A stretch of 6,573 nt of DNA from Desulfobacterales bacterium (GTDB taxonomy: Bacteria; Desulfobacterota; Desulfobacteria; Desulfobacterales; Desulfosalsimonadaceae). A model generated the notes under the pieces. It ran no database searches. It was given only the letters and a program-made list of their open reading frames with translations, and was not told where the DNA came from. A program made the translations under genes and the position numbers. The DNA lies in assembly GCA_007135795.1 (NCBI GenBank), contig SLIE01000131.1:1-6573 (forward strand). Direction: 5' to 3'. Shown here piece after piece: positions 1 to 6,225 of the stretch. Within the stretch, counting starts at the first letter, position 1; the number at the start of each line of letters is the position of its first letter.

Positions 1-2
1 CT

Positions 3-2888
3 TTAAAAATCGAATAGCGCATCAAACGCTTTTTCAATCGATTCTTCCGCGGTCATCTGAAAACGCAGGGCGCGGTTAATGATTTCGCCAAGATCATTCA
101 CATTGATGACCAGACTGCCCACTTCCTGGGGAGGATCTCCCTCAACACCCCGGCCGCGAAGCTCGATCCTGGCGGAAGTGTCCTCAGCCCCTTTTTTAAG
201 GTTGACCGTTAGATAATTATACTCAAAATCTTGCAAGGCCTGTTCCAATCTCTCGGAAACCGTTGAAAGGTATGGATGCCCTTTCATGGCATCACGAACA
301 TACAAAAGAAGTGTTTCCAGCCATGCTTTATCCTTAATGCCAAGCCTGCCGGTGCCGGGTACCGAGTAGAGGAACCCGTTGCCAATGGTAACTTTCCCCT
401 GTTCATATAAAATGGGTACGCGTCCATACACCAGGCCGCTTCCGTCGATTTTTTGCTCGCTTACCCGGGCAACAATTTTCAAAATATCTATGTCTTCAAA
501 GAAAACTTCAAGATCAGCGCTTACGGGCTCCAGATTAAACCAGGATGAATGGGCTGTGATGCTCCCCCCTTCGGGCAGATTCCAACTTGTTTTTTCCAGA
601 AAAAGCGTGTTTGCGGAATCCAGTCTGAAAGTTGCAAAGCCATCCACGAGCTCGACTTCGCCGATTTTTAACCTTGAAACATCTATGCGCTGATTGCCTG
701 GCGTGGTCAAGGGCGAAAAACTGTTCAGCCGGATATCCCCCCGGGCATCCGACACCGTCATCTCCATAGTCGGCGAAGTGACATGAATGTCTCTGAAGGC
801 GACGCGAAGGTCCGGTTTCATTATTGCGCTATTGAAATCAAGGTTGAGTCCCATATTGACTGAACCGTCGATGTTTATTGTTTCAAGTTCAGTCGCAAGC
901 CTGTCCAGCAACTGCTTTTCCGGCAGGTCAAACCATCCTGTGTTTGCGTTTATGTTTCCCGAGAGTCCTTTATCCGGATCAACCGTTATCCCGCAGGAAA
1001 AATCCAGGGACGCGCCGGACAGAAATGGCCATTTGCCATTGACCTGAACAAACTTGTCATGGATGGCGGCACGGCCTTCTATTCCAGGCCAGCTAATTTG
1101 ATTCCAGAGGATGGCCCCGGTTGAAAATTCGCCTTTTGGAGCAGAAACGCCGCCGATACCCATGGGAATATCAAGCTTTACATCTGAAATCAAGGTGTCG
1201 ATCGCTGGAATATCAACTCGGCGAATATCTGACCTGGCCCGGACCAGACCCTTTAATGCTTCACCGAAATCAAGGTTAAGGTCCGCCTCTATTGAAAGAA
1301 AATCCGCCAAAACGGTTGTTTCATCAAAAAGCGCCTCAAAGTTCTTTTCCGTCCGTCCGGAGCCGGATATTTGAATGGCGCCATCACCGTTCCGGCTAAT
1401 TTTCGCGCGAGGCGTCAGTTCAATGTCTTTGACAAGGTAGCTTGCATCAGCCGGTTCATACGCTACCTGGGTGACTTTGAAAATGCTCATTTCTCCAATT
1501 TCTGCGCTGAGCTGATCGGCTCCGGCATAAAGCGTCCCGGACCCGGAAAAGAGGAGGTCGGTGATCTCTAAAAAAAATTCCGGAATAAAGACCTCTGCCA
1601 AATTGACGACGGCTTCCTGAACGTCCAGGTCAATATGCCATCGGTCATGCTCGCTGGTTTCCTGCGGATAAAAACCAAACCTGCCCATGCCCTGGGCGGC
1701 AATCGTTGCAGGATGACTTACAGCCAAATCCACGGGTGTTAACCGGTTTGAAAAACCGGATTTGTCTTCTGCCCGCAAGTGCCAGTCAAAATCGGCATCA
1801 TAAGAAAACCCATTTGACAACAGCTGATTGATTGAAGTCTGTTTTCCGCTGATTTCAATATGTCCGTCCACGGGCTCCGTGACAGTAACGGAAAAATTAA
1901 ACCCGGAAGCTGTATCACTTAAATGTAAGCCGATTTTCTCCGTGTAGAAATCATTGAAACGAAGCCCGGTAGTCTGAAAATTCGTTTCAAAGCGTTCAAA
2001 ATGCAGCTGGTCATCCATAGAGGCGTTTACATATAAGTCTCCTTTTTCAATTCCGGCGGTGTGACCGCCGACGGAGAGATGCAAATTCTCAATTGCAGCT
2101 GCAATTTCAAGGTTTCCACGACCTTTGCCCGATTTGTCAATGATCCATCTGAAGTTTATTCCTGCTGTCTGAGGTGCGCTTGTATCTACCACAACTTTTT
2201 CCAGAGCCGGATACTGCGCGCCCGGTCCCTGAAAATCGGATAAGGAGGTCCTGGCATCGATCCTGGTTTCCAGAGTATGAATATCGGTTCGGCCCTGAAC
2301 GCTCACGGGCAGGCCAAATACAACCGGCCTGGAAAAAAAATCCAGCACGCTGTCTTCGAGCCTGGAGATGGTCAGGGAGAAGGGGACAAGATAGTTTTTC
2401 CCTCTGTAATTCAGAACCAGAGACGAACTGCTGACGTCAATGGTTTTGAATGGGGTGCTGAACGGCAGGGCCGGATGCGGGGGGTGGTTATCGTTTCCGG
2501 AGACCGGAAAACCAACATCAAGCCTATTGTCTTTGAGACTTACCCCGTATTGCAGGCCGCTGATTAAAACTTTATCAACCCTTCCGCGTACGAGGTCTCT
2601 CAGACGATACGTGATGGTTATGAAATCCACATCCAGCCTCGGTTCTTGTGCTGAAACATGACTTAAATGAAGGCCATTAGGGGTAATTGCCATGACTTTG
2701 GCACGGGGCGCTGCAAAACCTGCGGAATGCATCTGGTTGATAATTATTCTTTCAATAATAACCGGTCCGGCAGTATATATCACCACCACGCCTGCCAGGA
2801 TAACAAACAGAAACAGGGCAATCGGTCTTGTCAGCCGGGTTAGGGAAAATTTATTTCCGGGTAAGGGGGAAGGTGGAATTTTTTTCAC
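3..2888 (-). CDS. YdbH-like AsmA/TAM-superfamily envelope protein, inner-membrane anchored
   Basis: The 961-residue product has a short basic N-terminus, one membrane helix at about residues 21-41, then a long domain of alternating short beta-type segments with no catalytic motif. Residues 60-115 carry the AsmA-like entry pattern (ITYRLRDLVRGRVDKVLISGL). The C-terminal 170 residues carry the features I associate with the YdbH family: GSGLVYGRVPI (814-824), a YSVPGTGRLGI stretch (about 841-851), ALQDFEYNYLTVNL (884-897) and a polar LRGRG segment. Known YdbH acts with lipoprotein YnbE as a bridge for phospholipids between inner and outer membrane; E. coli YdbH is about 880 residues, so this is a full-length, slightly longer relative. 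The start is GTG, with an in-frame TGA directly before it and no good ribosome binding site, so no longer start is possible. It follows the kinase gene by 138 bases. A more distant AsmA/TamB relative is the alternative. Confidence 0.75.
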   Translation of the reverse strand: MKKIPPSPLPGNKFSLTRLTRPIALFLFVILAGVVVIYTAGPVIIERIIINQMHSAGFAAPRAKVMAITPNGLHLSHVSAQEPRLDVDFITITYRLRDLVRGRVDKVLISGLQYGVSLKDNRLDVGFPVSGNDNHPPHPALPFSTPFKTIDVSSSSLVLNYRGKNYLVPFSLTISRLEDSVLDFFSRPVVFGLPVSVQGRTDIHTLETRIDARTSLSDFQGPGAQYPALEKVVVDTSAPQTAGINFRWIIDKSGKGRGNLEIAAAIENLHLSVGGHTAGIEKGDLYVNASMDDQLHFERFETNFQTTGLRFNDFYTEKIGLHLSDTASGFNFSVTVTEPVDGHIEISGKQTSINQLLSNGFSYDADFDWHLRAEDKSGFSNRLTPVDLAVSHPATIAAQGMGRFGFYPQETSEHDRWHIDLDVQEAVVNLAEVFIPEFFLEITDLLFSGSGTLYAGADQLSAEIGEMSIFKVTQVAYEPADASYLVKDIELTPRAKISRNGDGAIQISGSGRTEKNFEALFDETTVLADFLSIEADLNLDFGEALKGLVRARSDIRRVDIPAIDTLISDVKLDIPMGIGGVSAPKGEFSTGAILWNQISWPGIEGRAAIHDKFVQVNGKWPFLSGASLDFSCGITVDPDKGLSGNINANTGWFDLPEKQLLDRLATELETINIDGSVNMGLNLDFNSAIMKPDLRVAFRDIHVTSPTMEMTVSDARGDIRLNSFSPLTTPGNQRIDVSRLKIGEVELVDGFATFRLDSANTLFLEKTSWNLPEGGSITAHSSWFNLEPVSADLEVFFEDIDILKIVARVSEQKIDGSGLVYGRVPILYEQGKVTIGNGFLYSVPGTGRLGIKDKAWLETLLLYVRDAMKGHPYLSTVSERLEQALQDFEYNYLTVNLKKGAEDTSARIELRGRGVEGDPPQEVGSLVINVNDLGEIINRALRFQMTAEESIEKAFDALFDF

Positions 2889-3026
2889 TCAATTGGTCAG
2901 TCTTGAATTTAAATAATAACTTCTTCTAGTGTCTTATGTATAGCAAGATTCAATAGGCGTGTACATTTATTTTCATCACTTGATATTGCATGCGATTCAA
3001 GGGCAGGGGGGCAGCAGACGTTGATG
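2889..3026 (-). other. Gap between the kinase and YdbH-like genes, no terminator seen
   Basis: The 138 bases between the kinase stop and the GTG start hold no GC-rich hairpin followed by a T run on the minus strand, which favours cotranscription. The last 60 bases are AT-rich and give no clear Shine-Dalgarno sequence near the GTG. A short open frame across this gap overlaps the kinase 3' end, lacks a ribosome site and shows no recognisable protein features, so I do not call it a gene. Confidence 0.5.
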
Positions 3027-4685
3027 CTACTTGTGTCTCTCATGGTCTTTGGGACGGATCGCTGACAGTGCCAGACGTAAACAGATAAATAGGGCGATGA
3101 AATAACCAATCACCCCAAGAGCAGGGTATCCGCCTATCAAAGGACCGGTCCCGGCCAGAATGATCATGCTTGAACCGATAAACAAAGCTCCGGTGATGAT
3201 TCCCAAAACCAGACGGTTGATGGTTTTCTCCATGGTCTTCTGCAATCCTTCCAGGTTTTCGTGTTGAAAACGGATTGCCAGATTCCCCTGATCCAGCTTG
3301 CTGATGACATTGATGGTGTGCCGGGGCAACTCCTGCTGATGACGCATCATAAGCCGAAGACTTTTATACAGACCCTTGATCACGTTGTCAGGTCTGAAAC
3401 GCTTTCTGATCAACCGGTTTACGATTGGCTCGATCTCTTTTATCACGTTTAAATCCGGATCTATTATTTTGGCTGTTTCTTCAGCCGTGATCAGCGACTT
3501 GATCATAATAGAGAGGTCCGTGCCCAATACACGGCCGTGGGAGCGGAGTATGGAGGTAAGGTCCATGAGCAATTGGCCCAGGTTGATTTCTTTTAGCGGC
3601 ATCCGGATAAAGTGGGTAGTCACCGCCATTATTTCGGTTTGCAGAAGAGGCCGGTCCACATTTTCCCGGCCCGTGGTAAAGGAGATTAAAAACTCGGTGA
3701 CTTCCTCGACATCGTTATCGACCAGTGCCGAAAGAAGATCGATTAGCTGAGCGCGAACCCGGGGCGTCAACCAGCCCACCATCCCCCAATCCAGGATGAG
3801 CATGTTTTCATTTTCGTCGATGAGGATATTTCCCGGGTGCGGATCGGCATGAAAAAAACCATGTTCAAGCACTTGCTGCAGAGAAAATTTGACGCCTCGC
3901 CTGGCAAGGGCCTTTCGATCGCATAACTCATCAACCTTGATCTCCTTTATTTTTTTGCCGCGAAAAAGCGCCATGGTTAGAACGCGTTTTCCGCAAAGCT
4001 CCGGATACACTTCGGGAATGACAATCCCTTCTTCGGGTTGAAATTGAGATCTTGCCACTTGCATATTATGCATTTCGTAAACAAAATCGAGCTCATGCAT
4101 TATAAGTGTCCGGATGCGCTGAACCAGTTCCGGCAAGTTGTAAACCTCAAAATACGTTATTCGTTTATCAAGCTGGATGGCAATCTTTTCAAGGATTTCC
4201 AGATCATTTTGAATGGTTTTTTCAATGCCGGGGCGCTGGATTTTAATCGCCACCTCCCGTGAATCGCCGGCAAGTTTTGCCCGATGCACCTGGGCAAGCG
4301 ATGCAGCTGCGATGGGAATGACATCAATTTCCGAGAAGACTTCATTCAAAGGGGTTTCAAAATTCTGTTCCAGAACTTTTCTGATATCTTTAAATCTCTC
4401 GGCAGGAACATCATCCTGGAGTTTGCGCAATTCTTTTATCAGCTCTTTGGGAACAAGGTCTGCGCGTTGGGAGAGAATTTGTCCACATTTGATGAATGTG
4501 GGACCGAGCTCCTCCATCCCTTTTCTTACACGCTCCCAGGTAGTCAAATGCGGATCATGATCAATTACCTTGTCCAGGTATTTGTGACCCGGAATTTCGA
4601 GATGTTCGACAATATCGTTAAACCCGTATTTGATGAAAACAGCCAAAATATCGCTGAAACGTCCGGATAATCTTTGGGATTTCAT
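3027..4685 (-). CDS. ubiB: AarF/ABC1/UbiB-family atypical kinase (UbiB-like)
   Basis: The 552-residue product has the full UbiB-family signature: the KxGQ motif (K66-Q69, in GPTFIKCGQILSQRADLVP), the AAAS A-rich loop (126-129) that replaces a normal kinase P-loop, the beta3 lysine in VAIK (K148), the ExD motif (E198, D200), the catalytic HADPHPGN loop (279-286; D281, N286) and a metal-binding LDWGM (D299). Two hydrophobic helices close the protein (about 491-513 and 516-540), as in membrane-bound UbiB. Family members have ATPase activity, bind isoprenoid-lipid precursors and support quinone biosynthesis; in an anaerobe using menaquinone the role may be broader lipid handling (inference). The ATG start has a GAGG ribosome site 8 bases upstream and the length is normal for the family. 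DWG replaces the common DFG. The YdbH-like gene follows and a PAS remnant precedes, all on one strand. Confidence 0.93.
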   Translation of the reverse strand: MKSQRLSGRFSDILAVFIKYGFNDIVEHLEIPGHKYLDKVIDHDPHLTTWERVRKGMEELGPTFIKCGQILSQRADLVPKELIKELRKLQDDVPAERFKDIRKVLEQNFETPLNEVFSEIDVIPIAAASLAQVHRAKLAGDSREVAIKIQRPGIEKTIQNDLEILEKIAIQLDKRITYFEVYNLPELVQRIRTLIMHELDFVYEMHNMQVARSQFQPEEGIVIPEVYPELCGKRVLTMALFRGKKIKEIKVDELCDRKALARRGVKFSLQQVLEHGFFHADPHPGNILIDENENMLILDWGMVGWLTPRVRAQLIDLLSALVDNDVEEVTEFLISFTTGRENVDRPLLQTEIMAVTTHFIRMPLKEINLGQLLMDLTSILRSHGRVLGTDLSIMIKSLITAEETAKIIDPDLNVIKEIEPIVNRLIRKRFRPDNVIKGLYKSLRLMMRHQQELPRHTINVISKLDQGNLAIRFQHENLEGLQKTMEKTINRLVLGIITGALFIGSSMIILAGTGPLIGGYPALGVIGYFIALFICLRLALSAIRPKDHERHK

Positions 4686-4693
4686 AAAAAGCG

Positions 4694-4697
4694 CCTC
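4694..4697 (-). promoter_or_regulatory. Ribosome binding site of the UbiB-like kinase gene
   Basis: On the minus strand GAGG stands 8 bases before the ATG at 4685 and fixes that start. It lies inside the 3' tail of the out-of-frame reading frame that ends in an ATGA overlap with this start codon. Confidence 0.6.
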
Positions 4698-4727
4698 GTA
4701 ATGTTTTCAACCTGTTGATCAGGCACA

Positions 4728-4910
4728 TTAAAAAAGAAAAGATAAACACCTTTCCATCTCGACAAGCGCAGGATTGACAGATAAAAACCTGCCATCCGGT
4801 GTGGATGTAAACGCCCCAATGGGAGCATTTTCAAGCATATCGAAACAATCTTTTGGACTGAGTTGACCGGGTTGGACGCTGTCATTGCCAGGTTTGGATT
4901 TCTCATACAT
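4728..4910 (-). pseudogene. Truncated PAS-domain gene (5' remnant of a sensor protein)
   Basis: An ATG at 4910 with a GGGAG ribosome site opens a 60-residue frame. Residues 19-45 read CFDMLENAPIGAFTSTPDGRFLSVNPA, the standard beginning of a PAS domain as found at the front of many histidine kinases and diguanylate cyclases. A PAS domain needs about 100 residues; here similarity stops after NPALVEM, followed by the unrelated tail ERCLSFLF and a stop, so the second half of the fold and any output domain are missing. Just before the stop the minus strand has a TTTTCTTTTTT tract. In the +1 frame the sequence stays open through VPDQQVENITRRFL and stops in an ATGA overlap with the kinase start. The simplest reading is a deletion that fused the start of a sensor gene to the last bases before the kinase gene. 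A functional PAS stub is possible but less likely. Confidence 0.7.
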
Positions 4911-4916
4911 TCGTAA

Positions 4917-4921
4917 CTCCC
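4917..4921 (-). promoter_or_regulatory. Ribosome binding site of the PAS remnant
   Basis: GGGAG on the minus strand lies 6 bases before the ATG at 4910. It selects this ATG over an upstream in-frame TTG at 4931, and shows that the translation start of the broken gene is still intact. Confidence 0.55.
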
Positions 4922-4945
4922 GGTTAAACAAGTTAAGAAATAATT

Positions 4946-4976
4946 AGTATAAGGAGATCTTGCAGGCTGGTGTTAA
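4946..4976 (-). promoter_or_regulatory. Candidate sigma70-type promoter for the PAS-remnant/kinase/YdbH unit
   Basis: On the minus strand TTAACA (4976-4971) and TATACT (4951-4946) each match the -35 and -10 consensus at 5 of 6 positions. The spacer is 19 bases, longer than the ideal 17. Transcription would start near 4939, about 30 bases before the PAS remnant ATG. No other consensus pair with better spacing was found upstream of this gene. Confidence 0.35.
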
Positions 4977-5163
4977 GAAGAACTCAGCGTTGGTTTAGCT
5001 TTATACAACTATAATATAATATACCATTTGTAGAACTGCATGATTTGTCAAATTATTTTGGAGCAAATATTCTTTTGTAATCGTTTCTTCGGATGCATTT
5101 TTCCATTTTGCAATGAAGTGCAGTTGGTTCCTGCTTTCCATCGCGTGATTTTGTTGATATTTT

Positions 5164-5177
5164 CCGCTGCGCAGCGG
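5164..5177. repeat. Perfect 14-bp palindrome
   Basis: CCGCTGCGCAGCGG equals its own reverse complement over all 14 positions and is GC-rich within an AT-rich region. It could be a regulator binding site upstream of the promoter candidate at 5235-5263, or form a small hairpin (5-bp stem, GCGC loop). The T runs around it are too short for a clear terminator. Confidence 0.6.
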
Positions 5178-5234
5178 TTTCATGGCGAAATGGTGATACA
5201 TGAATATTTCTGCAAAAATACAGTATGCGCATTA

Positions 5235-5263
5235 TTGTCATCAGGTGCCATATTTCCTATTGT
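5235..5263 (+). promoter_or_regulatory. Candidate sigma70-type promoter of the PRC-barrel gene
   Basis: TTGTCA (5235-5240, 5 of 6 consensus positions) is followed after exactly 17 bases by TATTGT (5258-5263, 4 of 6, keeping the key T, A and final T). Transcription would start near 5270, giving a leader of about 80 bases that begins with an inverted repeat. Confidence 0.4.
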
Positions 5264-5271
5264 TAAAAATG

Positions 5272-5313
5272 ATGGACTCGAGTTTTTTAGTCCATGACGT
5301 GTGCGTGACATGG
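5272..5313 (+). promoter_or_regulatory. Leader with two overlapping inverted repeats (possible operator or RNA switch)
   Basis: ATGGACT (5272-5278) pairs with AGTCCAT (5289-5295), a 7-bp stem with a 10-base loop. Bases 5292-5295 of its right arm also belong to a second inverted repeat: CCATGACG (5292-5299) against CGT plus CATGG (5304-5306, 5309-5313) with a TGTG loop and a 2-base GA bulge. The two stems share bases and cannot form together. They sit between the predicted transcription start and the ribosome site. The pairing is seen; a regulatory role is inferred. Confidence 0.35.
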
Positions 5314-5335
5314 GAATAAAAAATCAAGTTTAAAA

Positions 5336-5341
5336 AAGGAG
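5336..5341 (+). promoter_or_regulatory. Ribosome binding site of the PRC-barrel gene
   Basis: AAGGAG lies 8 bases before the ATG at 5350. It is the strongest ribosome site in the window and fixes the start in front of a clean signal peptide. Confidence 0.75.
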
Positions 5342-5349
5342 CCGTTATT

Positions 5350-6057
5350 ATGAATGCATTTAAGATACCCTTGATGGTTATCATTGTAATGATGACATTT
5401 GTTGTCGGATTAGCGTTTGCGGAAGATGCGAGGGACAGAGACGAGATGGACATGGCCAGGGAAGGTTCGATCAGGGTCAGTGAATTTATGGATTTGGACG
5501 TTGTTGATCAGCAGGGTAATGAACTCGGCAGCGTTAAGGACATACTGATCAACCGGGACGGCGATGCTGAATTTTTGATACTGTCTCACGGGGGTGGATT
5601 TTTCGGGCTCGGTAGAGAAGATCTCACACCAATACCATGGGATATGGTTCAGGCACAGGAATACTCTCCCGACAGGGATGAGATAACCGTTGCCGTGGAT
5701 GAGGAAATGCTCAGGGACGCACCTTCTTTCAGTGATAATGATGAAGAGTGGCGCGCTGTCACACAAGGGGAAATGGATCAGGACGTTCGCGGTTACTATG
5801 GTGTTGAAGACCGTCGTGATGACCAGGACAGGCGGATGAACATGGAGGACAACGAAGCTGGTGCTGAAGAATATTACGATAAAGATGATCTCGATCGCCC
5901 TCAACCACCTCCGGGAGAAGGATTGGGTGAAGATGACAGGCGGATGCATATGGAAGAAGATGAAGAATATGAAACTGATCAATATTACGATGAAGACGAG
6001 CTCGATCGCCCTCAACCACCTCCGGGAGAAGGACTGGGTGAAAATGACAAGTATTAA
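5350..6057 (+). CDS. Secreted PRC-barrel domain protein with acidic tandem-repeat tail
   Basis: The 235-residue product starts with a Sec signal peptide (lysine, hydrophobic core 7-21, AFA before a probable cleavage after A24), so it should act in the periplasm or outside. Residues about 39-125 form a PRC-barrel: IRVSEFMDLDVVDQQGNELGSVKDILINRDGDAEFLILSHGG is the usual opening, and a following PIPWDMV...VDEEMLRDAPSF is typical of its end. A linker with GYYGV (148-152) leads to a highly acidic tail, residues 160-232, made of two 36/37-residue repeats that each end in LDRPQPPPGEGLGE. PRC-barrels mediate protein or RNA contacts and occur in photosynthetic reaction-centre H subunits, in RimM and in many stress-related secreted proteins of unknown function; no enzyme activity is implied. 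The gene is divergent from the kinase unit, has its own promoter candidate and is followed by a hairpin. The precise role is unknown; the acidic tail suggests cation or surface binding (inference). Confidence 0.88.
   Translation: MNAFKIPLMVIIVMMTFVVGLAFAEDARDRDEMDMAREGSIRVSEFMDLDVVDQQGNELGSVKDILINRDGDAEFLILSHGGGFFGLGREDLTPIPWDMVQAQEYSPDRDEITVAVDEEMLRDAPSFSDNDEEWRAVTQGEMDQDVRGYYGVEDRRDDQDRRMNMEDNEAGAEEYYDKDDLDRPQPPPGEGLGEDDRRMHMEEDEEYETDQYYDEDELDRPQPPPGEGLGENDKY
5827..6045 (+). repeat. Two in-frame tandem repeats (108 and 111 bp) in the PRC-barrel gene
   Basis: Unit 1 (5827-5934) encodes residues 160-195 and unit 2 (5935-6045) residues 196-232; unit 2 has one extra codon. Both begin DRRM and end PGEGLGE plus D or N. 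The block at 5890-5922 is identical to 6001-6033 over 33 bases (11 codons, LDRPQPPPGEG), while the acidic middle parts differ in sequence but keep Tyr-Tyr-Asp and a high Glu/Asp content. A third DK start (233-234) is cut off by the stop. Confidence 0.9.
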
Positions 6058-6113
6058 AAATCAAATACAGGTCACCAAAAGCGTTTAACCAAGAATGATG
6101 CATTGTTAAAAGC

Positions 6114-6142
6114 GGTGCCGGGTGTCATCAACACCCGGCACC
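6114..6142. terminator. Strong hairpin after the PRC-barrel gene, possible (bidirectional) terminator
   Basis: GGTGCCGGGTGT (6114-6125) and ACACCCGGCACC (6131-6142) form a perfect 12-bp, GC-rich stem with a CATCA loop, 57 bases after the stop codon. On the plus strand no T run follows at once. On the minus strand the stem is followed after two bases by TTTT (6111-6108), so intrinsic termination would fit leftward transcription better. It may still protect or end the plus-strand mRNA. Confidence 0.6.
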
Positions 6143-6225
6143 ACCCGGCTGAAATTGATCATTTTGTATGGTCGGTACTGTATAAATGCAAATTGTAAAA
6201 TACCGTCCCAATACGCCCCTCCCTT

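Larger units (their letters stand above)
4932..5349. other. Divergent intergenic region without a convincing gene
   Basis: About 420 bases separate the minus-strand unit from the plus-strand PRC-barrel gene. The region is AT-rich, especially 5001-5022, where TATAAT-like strings occur on both strands without a well-spaced -35 box. It holds the leftward promoter candidate, a 14-bp palindrome, the rightward promoter candidate and the structured leader, listed separately. Short open frames on both strands lack ribosome sites and recognisable protein features. Confidence 0.5.

Noticed and set aside
379..2661. Several 60-100 residue plus-strand frames inside the YdbH-like gene
   Set aside because: They lie fully antisense to a long, coherent reading frame and show no domain, ribosome site or consistent composition.
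4038..4670. Plus-strand frames of up to 128 residues inside the kinase gene
   Set aside because: They are antisense shadows of conserved kinase motifs, without own start signals.
4951..4998. AAGGAG followed by a TTG-started 12-residue peptide frame on the plus strand
   Set aside because: The spacing of 3 bases is too short, no gene follows in this direction, and the site overlaps the leftward promoter candidate.
4990..5020. TATAAT strings with TTGGTT as a plus-strand promoter
   Set aside because: Spacers of 14 or 19 bases and a poor -35 box; the match is expected in such AT-rich DNA. The minus-strand pair TTGACA/TATATT nearby has a 22-base spacer and was rejected as well.
5241..5260. TGGCAC-like half of a sigma54 promoter, read on the minus strand
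   Set aside because: The -12 part has GACAA in place of TTGCA and no gene follows on that strand at the right distance.
5001..5297. Short frames on both strands in the intergenic region (66 residues minus, 85 residues plus)
   Set aside because: They overlap each other, lack ribosome sites and match nothing I recognise; the AT-rich sequence gives open frames by chance.
5410..6015. A 201-residue open frame antisense to the PRC-barrel gene
   Set aside because: It is the mirror of the acidic repeats: GAT/GAA codons read backwards as Ile/Phe-rich sequence. It has no ribosome site, and the plus-strand gene has a signal peptide and a recognised domain.
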